A stretch of DNA of 64,000 bases, taken from Onthophagus taurus (Eukaryota > Arthropoda > Insecta > Coleoptera > Scarabaeidae). Both the position numbers and the translations under genes were made by a program. Every line of letters starts with the position of its first letter. Within the stretch, counting starts at the first letter, position 1. The notes below the pieces were generated by a model, which saw only the letters and a program-made list of their open reading frames with translations, ran no database searches and was not told the DNA's origin. Below are positions 34,734-46,983 of the stretch, piece by piece. The stretch is from NCBI RefSeq assembly GCF_036711975.1, contig NC_091975.1, positions 12,526,501 through 12,590,500 of the forward strand, written 5' to 3'.

Positions 34734-35002
34734 AATATCTACAAATATGGTAAAGAAACAAGCATGGGATGAACAGTTTAATCAAAATTTGCAATCTTTT
34801 AACACACATCACTGTCATTAATCACACTTATCGAGTCGATATCGGTGCTTGTTGCATGCGATATAGTTATCGATCCGATATCGGTCCGATATCTCCTATC
34901 GACCCTTTCAGAAACCCAAATGACCGATATCGCCATAGTTATCGATCAACAGCGCAATATCGGTTCGATATCTACATGCATTTTCGTACGAGAAACCGGC
35001 CA

Positions 35003-35550
35003 AGCCGTCAAAAGATATTGATCCGATATCTATTCGATATTATAATGTACGAGAAACCGGGCATAAGTCCGGTGTTTTTCATAATACTTTATTAAAATTT
35101 TTAGAATCAGTAGATTAAGTGGTATATCGGTAATGTAGGAAACACATTATCGTTTTTATTTCGCCGATAGCAATCCTACCGACAAAAATAGTTTGTATAA
35201 CAGCGAATATCTTTATCCCCTTAATATATCCCCTTAATATATAAGTTTAACAACAATAATTTCATTTAACGTATAAATATCAACGTAATTACATTACATA
35301 TCCTTGATATGTTTACTATTGCATTGTTAGATGGCGCTAAATTGATTATTTTTTACAACAATTTTATCCAAAAGATTAACAAATCTTATAGAATTAAAAT
35401 TACCTTTTAAATAATAAAAATACAATTTAATTTGTAATTATTTTTTAAAATAAGAAGTAATTTATAAATATATCTGAGGGATTTTTTGACAGATTTCTGT
35501 AATGACATACGTATAGGTTATGTTGTCGTCTTAGGAAGAATCATTTAAAA
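35003..35550 (+). promoter_or_regulatory. Upstream region of LIPT2 with CTCF-like motif
   Basis: Unique AT-rich sequence. AGATGGCGCT at 35329-35338 matches the core of the insect CTCF-type motif (AGRKGGCGC). No TATA box is well placed. ATAGGTTATG near 35514 precedes the ATG by about 35 bp. Regulatory function is inference. Confidence 0.4.
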
Positions 35551-36334
35551 ATGACCCAAAATTTAATAAAAATTGTAAACGCCGGCAAACTTTCCTATTT
35601 AAAATCGTTAAATTTACAAGAATCCATTTCAAATAACCATAAAGCAAGTATAAATAACAAAAATGAAGGTTATAATAACAAAGTTTTGGATACTTTAATT
35701 CTTGTGGAGCACCCTCCTGTATATACAATAGGACTTAGAACGAACAATTATACAATTGAGGATGAAACGCGGTTAAAACAAACAGGTTAGTACCTAATAA
35801 ATCAAATTTTTACATTTATGATTTAATTCCATTTAAAAAGGTGCTGATTTCTTTAAAACCAACAGAGGTGGTTTAATAACATTCCATGGCCCTGGACAAC
35901 TCGTAGTGTATCCAATTTTGAATTTAAAAAATTATAACCCAAGTATGAAATGGTACATTAACAAAATTGAGGAAGTTGTGATTCAAACTTGTAATTTATT
36001 TGATTTGGAATCATCAAGATCCCCACATACAGGAGTTTGGATTGGAAATAATAAGGTAATAATAACAAAGTTAAATTTAAAAGATGTGTTATTAAAATGA
36101 AATTAGATTTGTGCAATTGGAGTTCATGGAAGTCGATTTATAACAACACATGGCCTAGCAATCAATTGTAATGTTAATTTGGATTGGTACAAGCATATTG
36201 TACCATGTGGAATTGAAGGAAAAGGGGTTACTTCTTTCTCAAAGGAATTAAATCGAGTTGTATTGATAAGTGAGGTTATCCCAAAGTTTTTAGAATCGTT
36301 TTCGAAGTGTTTTAATTGCAAATTTGATGAATAA
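35551..36334 (+). CDS. LIPT2: Lipoyl(octanoyl) transferase 2, mitochondrial
   Basis: Three exons (35551-35785, 35841-36055, 36107-36334) encode 225 residues, with introns of 51-55 bp. LIPT2 moves octanoyl from mitochondrial acyl carrier protein to the H protein, the first step of lipoate synthesis. Family signatures are present: EHPPVYTIG (53-61), RGG (87-89), T-HGPGQLV-YP (92-103), the catalytic Lys at the end of exon 2 (K150, NNK followed by ICAIGV), HGLAINCN, and the acyl-accepting Cys in PCGIEGKGVTS (C184). Length and order fit the family. A cleavable mitochondrial signal is not obvious. The start is the first in-frame ATG, in context AAAAATGA. AATAAA overlaps the stop. Part of its last exon is duplicated just downstream. 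Confidence 0.93.
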
Positions 36335-36466
36335 ATAATTCGTTTTATGGATTATTTAAATGATTTGTTATCAAATTAATCGATTTAATACAATTTTTGA
36401 TGAATTTTTTAATGTTTAGGTTAATGTGTAAGTTTGGTTGCCTATCTACTCAGTTGACAGAATAAA

Positions 36467-36642
36467 AATTCTAATAAGTGAGGTTATCTCAAAGTTTTTA
36501 GAATCGTTTTAATTTTAATTCCAAATTTAATGAATAAAATAATTTATTTTATAAATTATTTAAATAATTTCTCGCTAAATTAATCGATTTTTAATTTTTA
36601 GCTTAATGCGTATGTTTGGTTGCCTATCTACTCAGGTGACAG
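36467..36642 (+). pseudogene. Partial tandem copy of the LIPT2 3' end
   Basis: Sequence from AGTGAGGTTATC through TTTTTAGAATCG, AATTTAATGAATAAA and AAATTAATCGATTT repeats the LIPT2 last-exon end and 3' flank with a period of about 208 bp. The flank TTTGGTTGCCTATCTACTCA occurs at about 36433 and 36614. Only about 15 LIPT2 codons are included, so it is non-functional. The second flank copy was split by the insertion at 36643. Confidence 0.75.
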
Positions 36643-37322
36643 CATATATATACTATCTCCTATATCGCTGACTCCCTATCTAAGCAATGAGTGGCGAGCG
36701 TTTCCATCAAAAGCAGACGGAATGATATATGTTTTGTCTTTGTCGTGCCCCCATATCGCGAAGGCGCTTGCGCGAATCCTAAATTTTTAAGAGTTTGAAG
36801 TGTTTCGCGCGTATTTTATGCAGCTTTGAAATGCAATTATTGTAGATAGTTGACTTTAATTATAAATTATCGTAGATGCAGCAAATAAATTAGAAAATAT
36901 GTACTTTTGTGTGAAATTGACGTTGAATATTGCTTTAAATATCAACTTTATGTAGGTTGTTCATTAAACATTATATTCTTTACTTTTGTTTAGGCAACCC
37001 AAATAACAAACCAAATTTTATGTAACCATGACAATTTTGTCGATTTCAAATGTTATAAATAAAACAAGAAGCCATTATTGTATTAGATTTTAGGTTATGT
37101 TTATGTCAAACATTTATTTGGTGTTTTATAAACATCAAGGTCATCAGCTGCTATTAATTTTTAATTCACCGTCCAATAAGATAAAAGCGTACTCACCACG
37201 TGTTCACGCATGTCTCTTGTATAGACGGGGACACGACAGAGACAGATATATATATATCTGCACTCTAGTGTTTACACTCTTTTGCTGCCTTAGTCAGCGA
37301 TATAGAAGATAGTATATATATG
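36643..37322. mobile_element. 680-bp TIR element with 8-bp target duplication
   Basis: Terminal inverted repeats begin CATATATATACTATCT and continue CTATATCGCTGACT at both ends. A perfect 8-bp direct repeat, GGTGACAG, flanks it (36635-36642 and 37323-37330). An 8-bp duplication fits hAT or P superfamilies; the ends do not let me choose. There is no transposase frame. Inserted in the duplicated LIPT2 flank. Confidence 0.82.
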
Positions 37323-37330
37323 GGTGACAG

Positions 37331-37690
37331 AATAATTATTTTTTTATAAAATAATTTTTACTAAATTAATTAACAAAATTTGTTTATATATAACTTAAAC
37401 ATTCGTTATTTTTATGACCTTTAATTTTCTACTTATACCAGAATTTAATTCATCATTCTCATTAAGTCAATTTTGATGTTTTGAGGATTCCTGGTTTGAA
37501 CCTAAGAAGTGGTGATTTTGGTTATGGATTAAGTTATATTGATCCATTATCATCAATTTTTGTAGGAAACGTTTTTCTCTATCACTTTTGGTTTATTAAT
37601 CATAACAGAATTTGATGTAGATAATGCCAATTTTGATTTTTTTTGGAAATCCTGGGTTGTTATTATTATGTTATGGTTATTTGTTATGGC
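37331..37690. other. AT-rich spacer
   Basis: No gene seen. The first ~40 bp (AATAATTATTTTTTTATAAA) resemble a further remnant of the LIPT2 3' flank. The rest is unique and grades into satellite A near 37690. Confidence 0.4.
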
Positions 37691-38807
37691 AATGTTGTTA
37701 ACAATAAAATTTGCAACAATTTTTGTTATAAAAGTTTTTTGATAACATGCTTTAATTCCCAAATGTTACCATTAACTAATAGCAAAACAAGAAAATTCAT
37801 AAAATTTTCGTATTTTTCTCGATATTGACGCATCTGAGAGCAAAAATACAAGAGAGCAATATTGTTAAGAATAAAATTTGCAACAACTTTTGTTCTAAAA
37901 GTTTTTTGATAACATGCTCTGATTCCTAAATATTACCATTAGCTAAAATAAAAAAAGGAAATTCATCAAATTTTTAAATTTTCGTATTTTTCTCGATATT
38001 GACGCATCTGAGAGGAAAAATACAAGAGAACAATATTGTTAAGAATAAAATTTGCAACAACTTTTGTTCTAAAAGTTTTTTGATAACATGCTCCGATTCC
38101 CAAATGTTACCATTAGCTAATAGTAAAATAAGGAAATTCATCAAATTTTTTAATTTTCCTATTTTGCTCAATATTGACGCATCTGAGAGCAAATATACAA
38201 CAGAGCAATATTGTTAACAACAAAATTTGCAACAACTTTTGTTCTAAAAGTTTGTTTATAACATGCTTCCATTTCTGAATATTACCATGAGCTAATAGTA
38301 AAATAAGGAAATTCATCAAATTTTTAAATTTTCGTATTTTTTTCAATATTGATGCATCTGAGAGCAAAAATACTAGAGAGCAATATTATTAAGAACAAAA
38401 TTTGCTACAACTTTTGTTCTAAAAGTTTTTTATAATATGCTCCGATTCCTAAATATTACCATTAGCTAAAGTAAAAAAAGGAAATTCATCAAATTTTTAA
38501 ATTTTCGTATTTTTCTCAATATTGACGTATCTGAGAGCAAAAATACAAGAGAGCAATATTGTTAAGAATAAAATTTGCTACAACTTTTGTTCTAACAGTT
38601 TTTTGATAACATGCTCCGATTCCCAAATGTTACCATTAGCTAATAGTAAAACAAGGAAATTCATCAAATTTTTGTATTTTTCTCAATATTGACGCATCTG
38701 AGAGCAAATATACAACAGAGCAATATTGTTAAGAACAAAATTTGCTACAACTTTTGTTCTAAAAGTTTTTTGATAACATGCTCTGCTTCCCAAATGTTAC
38801 CATTAGC

Positions 38808-39252
38808 TAGTGATGGGAATACCGCTCATAACCGTGTCGCGCTCCAGGAACGGACGCTACACAAAAATACCGTTCCAAAATACCACTCCAAAATACCGTG
38901 ACCTTGAGCAAAAACATAGCTGGTTTCCTAGAAAATTAGAAACAATTATATATTCCCTACCCCTAATTATCATAATTTTAAAAAATTACACGCTATCAGA
39001 AAATTGAAAAAGAAATATATTAAGGGAGCCTTGAACAAATATGGAAATATGGAGACAGATATCGGAAGGTATTATCGCGCCGGAATGGTACGTTCCATTA
39101 GAATAATGCTCCAAAATATCGTTCCTCAAATATCGAACCATCACTTCCAATATGTAAGTATATTATTAACGTTCTGTAATGGGTATTTTAAAATCGCGTG
39201 GAAGCGGTACGCTCCTCAAAAATACCGTTCCTCAAATACCGTCCCATCACTA
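38808..39252. mobile_element. hAT-like MITE, 445 bp
   Basis: Ends TAGTGATGGGA and TCCCATCACTA are perfect 11-bp inverted repeats of hAT type. A perfect 8-bp target duplication CCATTAGC lies at 38800-38807 and 39253-39260, and is part of the satellite A box ACCATTAGCTAATAG. The interior is rich in AAATACCGTTCC repeats and non-coding. Confidence 0.9.
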
Positions 39253-40423
39253 CCATTAGCTGATAATAAAACAAGAAAATTCATCAACTTTTCATATTTT
39301 CGTATTTTTCTCAATATTCACGCATCTGAGAGCAAATATACAACAGAGCAATATTGTTAATAACAAAATTTGCTACAACTTTTGATCGAAAAGTTTTTTG
39401 ATAACATGCTCCGAATCCGAAATATTACCATTAACACTAATAAACAAAAAAACTCGTTAAATTTTCATATTTTCGTATTTTTCTCGATATTAACGTAACT
39501 GAGAGCAAATATACAAGAGAGCAATATTGTTAAGAACAAAATTTGCTACAACTTTTGTTATAAAAGTTTTTTGATAACATGCTCCGATTCCCAAATGTTA
39601 CTTACCATTAGCTAATAGTAAAACAAGAGAATTCATCAAACTTTTCAAATTTTCGTATTTTTCTCGATATTGACGCATCTGAGAGCAAAAATACAAGAGA
39701 GCAATATTGTTAACAACAAAATTTGCTACAACTTTTGTTATAAAAGTTTTTTGATAACATGCTCCGATTCCCAAATGTTACCATTAGCTAATAGTAAAAG
39801 AAGAAAATTTATCAATTTTATAAATTTTCGTATTTTCTCAATACTCACACATCTGAGAGCAAGTATACAAGAGAGAAATATTGTTAAGAATAAAATTTGC
39901 TACAACTTTTGTTCTAAAAGTTTTTTGATAACATGCCTCGATTCCTAAATGTGACCATTAACACTAATACAACAAAAAAATTCGTCAAATTTTTATATTT
40001 TCGTATTTTTCTCGATATTGACGCATCTGAGAGCAAAAATAAAAGAGAGCAATATTGCTAAGAATACAATTTGCTACAACTATTATTATAAAAGTTTTTT
40101 GATAACATGCTCCGATTCCAAAATGTTACCATTAGCTAATAGTAAAACAAAAAAATTCGTCAAATTTTCATATTTTCGTATTTTTCTCGATATTGACGTA
40201 TCTGAGAGCAAATATACAAGAGAGCAATATTGTTGAGAACAAAATTTGCTACAACTTTTGTTCTAAAAGTTTTTTGATGACATGTTCCGATTCCCAAATG
40301 TTACCATTAGCTAATTGTAAAACAAGAAAATTCATCAATTTTTTAAATTTTCGTATTTTTCTCAATATTGACGCATCTGAGAGCAAATATACAAGAGAGC
40401 AATATTGTTAAGAATAAAATTTA

Positions 40424-41160
40424 CTGTACGAGCCCTACTAGCTATATATTGGGACAAAATAAAATGTGTATATAATTAACAACAATTAAACAGTTTATTT
40501 TGTTTTAATAATTTTTTCAGATTAATATCATTTGATATAACAACAATTTTGTCTAATGAACAACGCAAAAAACAAAATACGTACCCTATTACTTTTAATT
40601 AAACTAGAAAAATGTACATTTCACCTCACAACTTAATACTGGGACAGTGTAAAGTAATTTCCATAAAACTGGAGCGAATTAAGATCAGTAAACTGTGGAA
40701 ATTGCCGGTTTGATCCAAAGCTTGTAACATTGTTGCTGTTGAGTAAATCTGTATTTATCAATTAAAATGGTGCGTGGCATATCTACAGGGTAAAAATCCG
40801 TGAACGAGTGATTAAAAATTATTGCCGCAATAAAACAATACGTGAAATAGCAGACGAACTTAATATTCCTAAAAGCACATTGTGGAATGTAATTAAACAT
40901 TATGGAGAAACTGATCAAATTTTAGAAAAAAAAAGGATCTGATAGAAATAAAAGAATACTTTTAAAAATCTGCAAAAAACGACGAAGAAATACTTTAAGA
41001 CAAGTTAGCGCCGAATGGAATAATGAAACTGGGTTAAATATATCAAGGGAATGCTGTCGCAAATGGATTCTTAAAACTGGATTAAAGTTTTACAAGGTTT
41101 ACTTACAAGTAATAATTTAAAAATGTAGCTTTTAGAAAATTGTTGTTTTATAGGCAAAAG
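40424..41160 (+). pseudogene. Tc1-like transposase relic (N-terminal half)
   Basis: A broken frame from ATG 40767 to TAA 41120 reads MVRGISTG, stop, then RVIKNYCRNKTIREIADELN, IPKSTLWNVIKHYGETD, a frame change, then SDRNKRILLKICKKRRRNT, LRQVSAEWNNETGLNIS and RECCRKWILKTGLKFYK. Two helix-turn-helix units of this kind are the DNA-binding region of Tc1-family transposases. The DDE catalytic domain is missing. Flanks 40424-40760 are non-satellite and presumably part of the same element. Confidence 0.7.
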
Positions 41161-42859
41161 CAATTTCATATTTTCTTATTTTTCTCGATATTGACGCATC
41201 TGAGAAAAAAAATTAAAGAGAGCAATATTATCAAGAATAAAATTTGCTATAACAATTGTTTCAAAAGTTTTTTTGTATCATGCTCCGTTTCCCAAATTAT
41301 ACCATTATGCAATAAATTCATCCAATTTTCATATTTTCGTATTTTTCTCGATATTGACGCATCTGAGAACAAAAATTAAACAGAGCAAGATTGTTAAGAA
41401 TAAAATTAGCAACAACTTTTGTTTTAAAAGTTTTTTGATAACATGCTCCGATTCCCAAATGTTACCATTAGCTAATAGTAAGACAAGGAAATTCATCAAC
41501 TTTTCAAATTTTAGTATTTTTCTCGATATTGACGTATGTGAGAGCAAATATACAACACAGAAATATTGTTAAGAATAAAATTTGCTACAACTTTTGTTCT
41601 AAAAGTTTTTTGATAACATGCTTCAATTCCCAAATGTTACCATTAACACTAGTAAAAAAAAAATTCGTCAAATTTTCATATTTTTGTATTTTTCTCAATA
41701 TATACGCATCTGAGAGCAAAAACACAACAGAGCAATATTGTTAAGAATAAAATTTGCAACAACTTTTGTTCTAAAAGTTCTTTGATAACATGCTCCGATT
41801 TCCAAATGTTACCATTAGTTAATAGTAAAACAAGGAAATTCATCAAATTTTCGTATTTTTCTCAATATTCATGAATCAGAGAGCAAAAATACAAGAGAGC
41901 AATATTGTTAAGAACAAAATTTGCAACAACTTTTGTTCTAAAAGTTTTTTGATATCATGCTCCAATTCCCAAATGTTACCATTAACACTAGTAAAACAAA
42001 GAAATTCATCAAATTTTCAAATTTTTGTATTTTTCTCAATATTGACGCATCTGAGAGCAAATATACAAGAGAGCAATATTGTTAAGAACAAGATTTGCTA
42101 CAACTTTTGTTCTAAAAGTTTTTTGATAGCATGCTCCGATTCCCAAATGTTACCATTAGCTAATAGTAAAACAAGGAAATTCAGGAAATTTTTAAATTTT
42201 CATATTTTTCTTAATATTGACGCATCTGAGAGCAAATATACAAGAGAGCAATATTGTTAAGAACAAAATTTGCTACAACTTTTGTTATAAAAGTTTTTTG
42301 ATAACATACTCCGATTCCCAAATGTTACCATTAGCTAATAGTAAAACAAGCAAATTTATCAAATTTTAAATTTTCGTATTTTTCTCAATATTGACGCATC
42401 TGAGAGCAAATATACAAGAGAGTAATATTGTTAATAACAAAATTTGCTACAACTTTTGTTCTAAAAGTTTTTTGATAACATGCTCCGATTTCCAAATGTT
42501 ACCATTAGCTAATAGTAAAAGAAGAAAATTCATCAATTTTTTAAATTTTCGTATTTTTATCAATATTGACGCATCTGAGAGCAAATATACAAGAGAGCAA
42601 TATTGTTAATAACAAAATTTGCAACAACTTTTGTTCTAAAAGTTCTTTGATAACATGCTCCGATATCCAAATGTTACCATTAGCTAATAGTAAAACAAGG
42701 AAATTTATCAAATTTCCAAATTTTCGTATTTTTCTCAATATTGACGCATCTGAGAGCAAATATACAAGAGAGCAATATTGTTAATAACAAAATTTGCTAC
42801 AACTTTTGTTCTAAAAGTTTTTTGATAACATGCTCCGAATCCGAAATATTACCATTAAC

Positions 42860-42992
42860 ACTCGTTCTCAAATCGTTTCTCAAATATCGAACCATCACTT
42901 CCAATATGTAAGTATATTATTAACGTTCTGTAATGGGTATTTTAAAATCGCGCTCCCAAAAATACCGTTCCTCAAATATCGTCCCATCACTA
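42860..42992. mobile_element. Truncated copy of the hAT-like MITE
   Basis: Sequence from TCTCAAATATCGAACCATCAC to TCCCATCACTA and the following CCATTAGCTGATAATAAAAC is near-identical to 39123-39270, including the satellite variant beyond it. The left end is missing. It therefore arose by duplication of a satellite segment holding the MITE, not by a second transposition. Confidence 0.75.
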
Positions 42993-44880
42993 CCATTAGC
43001 TGATAATAAAACAAGAAAATTCATCAACTTTTCATATTTCCGTATTTTTCTCAATATTGACGCATCTGAGAGCAAAAATACATGAAATCAATATTGTTAA
43101 GAATAAAATTTGCTACAACTTTTGTTTGAAAAGTTTTTTGATTACATGCTTCAATTCCCAAATGTTACCATTAGCTAATAATAAAACAAGAAAATTCATC
43201 AAATTTTTAAATTTTCGTATTTTTCTCTATATTGACGCATCTGAGAGCAAAAATACAACAGGGCAATATTGTTAAGAATAAAATTTGCTACAACTTTTGT
43301 TCTAAAAGTTTTTTGATAACATGCTCCGATTTCTAAATATTACCATTACCTAAAGTAAAAAAAGAAAATTCATCAAATTTTTAATTTTTGTATTTTTCTC
43401 AATATTGACGCATCTGAGAGCAAATACACAAGAGAGCGATGTTGTTAAGAACAATATTTGCTACAACTTTTATTATAAAAGTTTTTTGATAACATACTTC
43501 AATTCCCGAATATTACCATTAGCTAAAATAAAACAAGGAAACTCATAAAATTTTTTAATTTTCGTATTTTTCTCAATATTAACGCATCTGAGAGCAAAAA
43601 CAGAACAGAGCAATATTGTTAAGTACAAAATTTACTACAACTTTTGTCCTAAAAGTTTTTTGATAACATGCTCCAATTCCCAAATGTTACCATTAACTAA
43701 TAGTAAAACAAAAAAAATCGTCAAATTTTCAAATTTTCGTATTTTTCTCGATATTGACGTATCTGAGAGCAAATCTACAAGAGAGCAATATTGATAAGAA
43801 CAAGATTTGCTACAACTTTTGTTCTAAAAGTTTTTTGATAACATGCTCCAATTCTCAAATGTTACCATTAACTAATAGTAAAACAAAAAAATTCGTCAAA
43901 TTTTCAAATTTTCGTATTTTTCTCGATATTGACGTATCTGAGAGCAAATCTACAAGAGAGCAATATTGATAAGAACAAGATTTGCTACAACTTTTGTTCT
44001 AAAAGTTTTTTGATAACATGCTCCGATTCCCAAATTTTACCATTAGCTAATAGTAAAACAAGAAAATTCATCAAATTTTCGTATTTTTCTCAATATTGAC
44101 GCATCTGAGAGCAAATATACAACAGAACAATATTGATAAGAACAAGTTTTGCTACAACTTTTGTTCTAAAAGTTTTTTGATAACATGCTCCGATTCCTAA
44201 ATATTACCATTACCTAAAGTAAAAAAAGGAAATTCATCAAATTTTTAAATTTTCGTATTTTTTTCAATATTGACGCATCTGAGAGCAAATATATAAGAGA
44301 ACAATATTGTTAAGAACAAAATTTGCTACAACTTTTATTATAAAAGTTTTTTGATAACATGCCTCGATTCCCAAATGTTACCATTAGCTAATAGTAAAAC
44401 AAGGAAATTCATCAAATTTTCGTATTTTTCTCAATATTGATGCATCAGAGAGCAAAAATACAAGAGAGCAATATTGTTAAGAATAAAATTTGCTACAACT
44501 TTTGATCTAAAAGTTTTTATGTAATATGCTCCATTTCCCAAATATTACCATTATGCAATAAATGTAATAAATTCATCCAATTTTCATATTTTCGTATCTA
44601 TCTCAATATTGACGCATCTAAGAGCAAAAATGCAAGAGAGCAATATTGTTAATGACAAAATTTGCAACAACTTTTGTTCTAAAAGTTTTTTTATAACATG
44701 TTTTAATTTCCAAGTGTTACCATTAACAACTTGAAAACGCAATAAATTCATCAAATTTTCGTATTTTTCTCGATATTGACGCATCTGAGAGCAAAAATGA
44801 AAGAGAGCAATATTGTTAATAATAAAATTTGCTACAACTTTTGTCTCAAAAGTTTTTTTGTAATATATTCCGTTTATAAG

Positions 44881-45425
44881 TTTATCCAATTTTCATATAT
44901 TTTTTTATCATTGCAACCAGATTTAAGGGAACTAAGAATTTATTTATGGCACAATAAAAATTTCATTAAATCAACCTTAATCCATTAAAACCATTACAAC
45001 AAATCAAATTTAAATAAATCAAATTTTAATAAATAAATTTTTTTGACGTTTAATTCAAATTTCCCGCCACCAAACACAACCTCAATCTTACATAAACTTC
45101 CGACACTTTTTTCGGTTAAATTTCATTAAAATTTCTCGCTAATAAACTCTAATCGACGCCGTTTTAAACCGAATTCAACAATTTAACCAATTTCCACATT
45201 AATTTCGCAAGATTTAATAAGCAATAAAATTCACGTGTCTCATTCTGTCAAAGGGGTTCAATAATCGAACGAAATTCATTCAATCTCATCGTTTTACTTA
45301 AAAGAAAGGTAAGTTTTGATTAATCCTAAACAAATTGAATCATAATTAATGAATTAATTCAAATTAATACAAAATTAGTTAAAAAAAAATTTTTTTTTGA
45401 GGTTATAATCACTTAAGGCCCCCAA
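44881..45425 (+). promoter_or_regulatory. TIMM17 promoter and 5' leader
   Basis: Unique AT-rich sequence. A GTAAGT donor at 45309 and an AG acceptor near 45401 suggest a non-coding first exon ending at about 45308 and a ~93-bp leader intron. No TATA box is well placed, as is common for housekeeping mitochondrial genes. Inferred only. Confidence 0.45.
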
Positions 45426-45970
45426 ATGGAGGAATACACGAGAGAACCTTGCCCTTGGAGGATTGTGGATGATTGTGGGGGTGCTTTTACGATGGGATTA
45501 ATCGGCGGGGGTGTTTTTCAAAGTATTAAAGGGTTTAGAAATGCCCCTTCTGGTGTTGGGCGAAGATTGGTACATAACCTCACTTTTTTTAATGCTTTAA
45601 TTTAATTCTTACCTTTTAGGCTGGAAGTTTAACTGCAATTAAGCAACGTTCTCCAATTATAGCGGGAAATTTCGCTGTTTGGGGTGGGATGTTCTCCACA
45701 ATTGATTGTGCTTTAATCCATATTAGGAAGAAAGAGGATCCTTGGAACTCAATCATAAGTGGTGCAGCAACTGGAGGGATTTTAGCAGCTAGAAATGGGT
45801 TACCTGCTATGGCGGGGAGTGCCTTTATTGGTGGAGTCCTTCTTGCTTTAATTGAAGGGGTTGGAATCTTATTTACTCGGTTATCTGCTGAACATTTTCA
45901 ACCTCAACCTCCTGTGTTTGATGATTCGCCCCCTTCAGGGGGCCCTAATTCAGGGTATACTTTTCAATAG
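45426..45970 (+). CDS. TIMM17: Mitochondrial import inner membrane translocase subunit Tim17
   Basis: Two coding exons (45426-45569 and 45620-45970) encode 164 residues with a 50-bp intron. Tim17 is a core subunit of the TIM23 complex, which carries presequence proteins across or into the mitochondrial inner membrane. The start [16 protein letters not shown] is almost the same as the animal Tim17 N-terminus. Later signatures are [41 protein letters not shown] and LAARNG, then four Gly-rich membrane segments. Cys9 and Cys78 match the conserved disulfide pair. The C-tail is Pro-rich (QPQPPVFDD) and short. The ATG is the only one fitting the family start. AATAAA follows at 46102. Confidence 0.95.
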
Positions 45971-46019
45971 ACTTGGAAGTTGAGTTCAAGAAGAATTAGC
46001 TGTGATTCATCTCCATTTT

Positions 46020-46983
46020 TTTAAGTTTTTCTCCTCCAACAAACAGTTTGTAGTGAAATAATCCTGGAATTAAGTTTAGTTTAAATTTATGTTGTTTAAT
46101 TAATAAACAATTTATCTACTTTTTCGAATTTTAAATAATTACTTCTTTTTAAGGTTATAATTAATAACCCAAAAGATGGCGCTACTGACAAATCGTTTAT
46201 GTCAATTTATATTAAAAATTAAATTTTTTCCTCTATAACAAAGAATTTGTAATGAACTAATTTGATAATTAAATTTAGATTAAATTTATGTTAATTAATT
46301 AATAAACAATTTATTAACATTTTAGATTTATAAATAAATAAATTTTTTTAAGAGTATAATTAGTAACTCAAAAGATGGCGCTGCTTAAAATTCGTTGATG
46401 TCAATTTATATTAAAAATGAAATTTTTTCCTCTAACAAAGAGTTTTTAATAAAATAATTTAGGAATTAAATTTAGATTAAATTTATGTTGATTAATTAAT
46501 AAACAATTTATTAACTTTTTAGATTTTTAAATAAATAAATTTTTTTAAGGGTATAATTAGTAACTCAAAAGATGGCGCAGCTTAAAAATCGTTTAAGTCA
46601 ATTTATCATAAAAATTAAAAAATGAAATTTTTTCCTTTAACAAACAACTTGGGAATTAAAATTATGTTGATTAATTAATAAACAATTTAACAACTTTTTA
46701 GATTTTTAAATAAATAATTTTTTTTAAGAGTATAATTAATAACTCAAACGATGGCGCTGCTTAAAAATCGTTTAAGTCAATTTATCCTAAAAATTAAAAA
46801 TGAAATTTTTTCCTTTAACAAACAATTTGTAGTGAAATAATTTGGGAATTAACGTAAATTTATTAACTTTTTAGATTTTTAAATAAATAAATTTTTTAAG
46901 GGTGTAATTAATAACTCAAAAGATGGCGCTGCTTAAAAATCGTTTATGTCAAGCAATTTAATCCTAAAAATTAAAAATGAAGT
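46020..46983 (+). repeat. Tandem repeat of TIMM17 3' flank (172-199 bp units)
   Basis: About five units share CTAACAAAGAG, AATTTAGATTAAATTTATG, AATTAATAAACAATTTA, TTTTTAGATTTTTAAATAAA and ACTCAAAAGATGGCGCTGC. The first unit contains the poly(A) signal of TIMM17. AATAAA recurs at 46102, 46301, 46498 and 46677. The CTCF-like core AGATGGCGCT is at 46174, 46373, (GCA variant) 46570, (CGATGG variant) 46749 and 46921, so spacing is 172-199 bp. Confidence 0.85.

Larger units (their letters stand above)
33383..35002. mobile_element. 1.6-kb inverted repeat with Myb/SANT-like relics
   Basis: The left arm (33383-34077) and right arm (about 34174-35002) are inverted copies; both outer ends read GGCCGGTTTCTCGTACG. 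The right arm has about 130 bp extra (about 34337-34480). The outer parts are packed with CGATA and GATATCG motifs. Each arm holds the same broken Myb/SANT-like frame, on opposite strands. No clear target duplication was found. Confidence 0.78.
37690..44880 (+). repeat. Satellite A array, block 4
   Basis: About 35 monomers in + orientation, interrupted by a hAT MITE (38808-39252), a Tc1-like relic (about 40424-41160) and a truncated hAT MITE copy (about 42860-42992). Near 41.2 and 44.5 kb, variant monomers with TATGCAATAAATTCATCC occur. Confidence 0.92.

Noticed and set aside
40685-40918. 77-codon minus-strand frame at the Tc1-like relic
   Set aside because: Antisense shadow of the transposase helix-turn-helix region.
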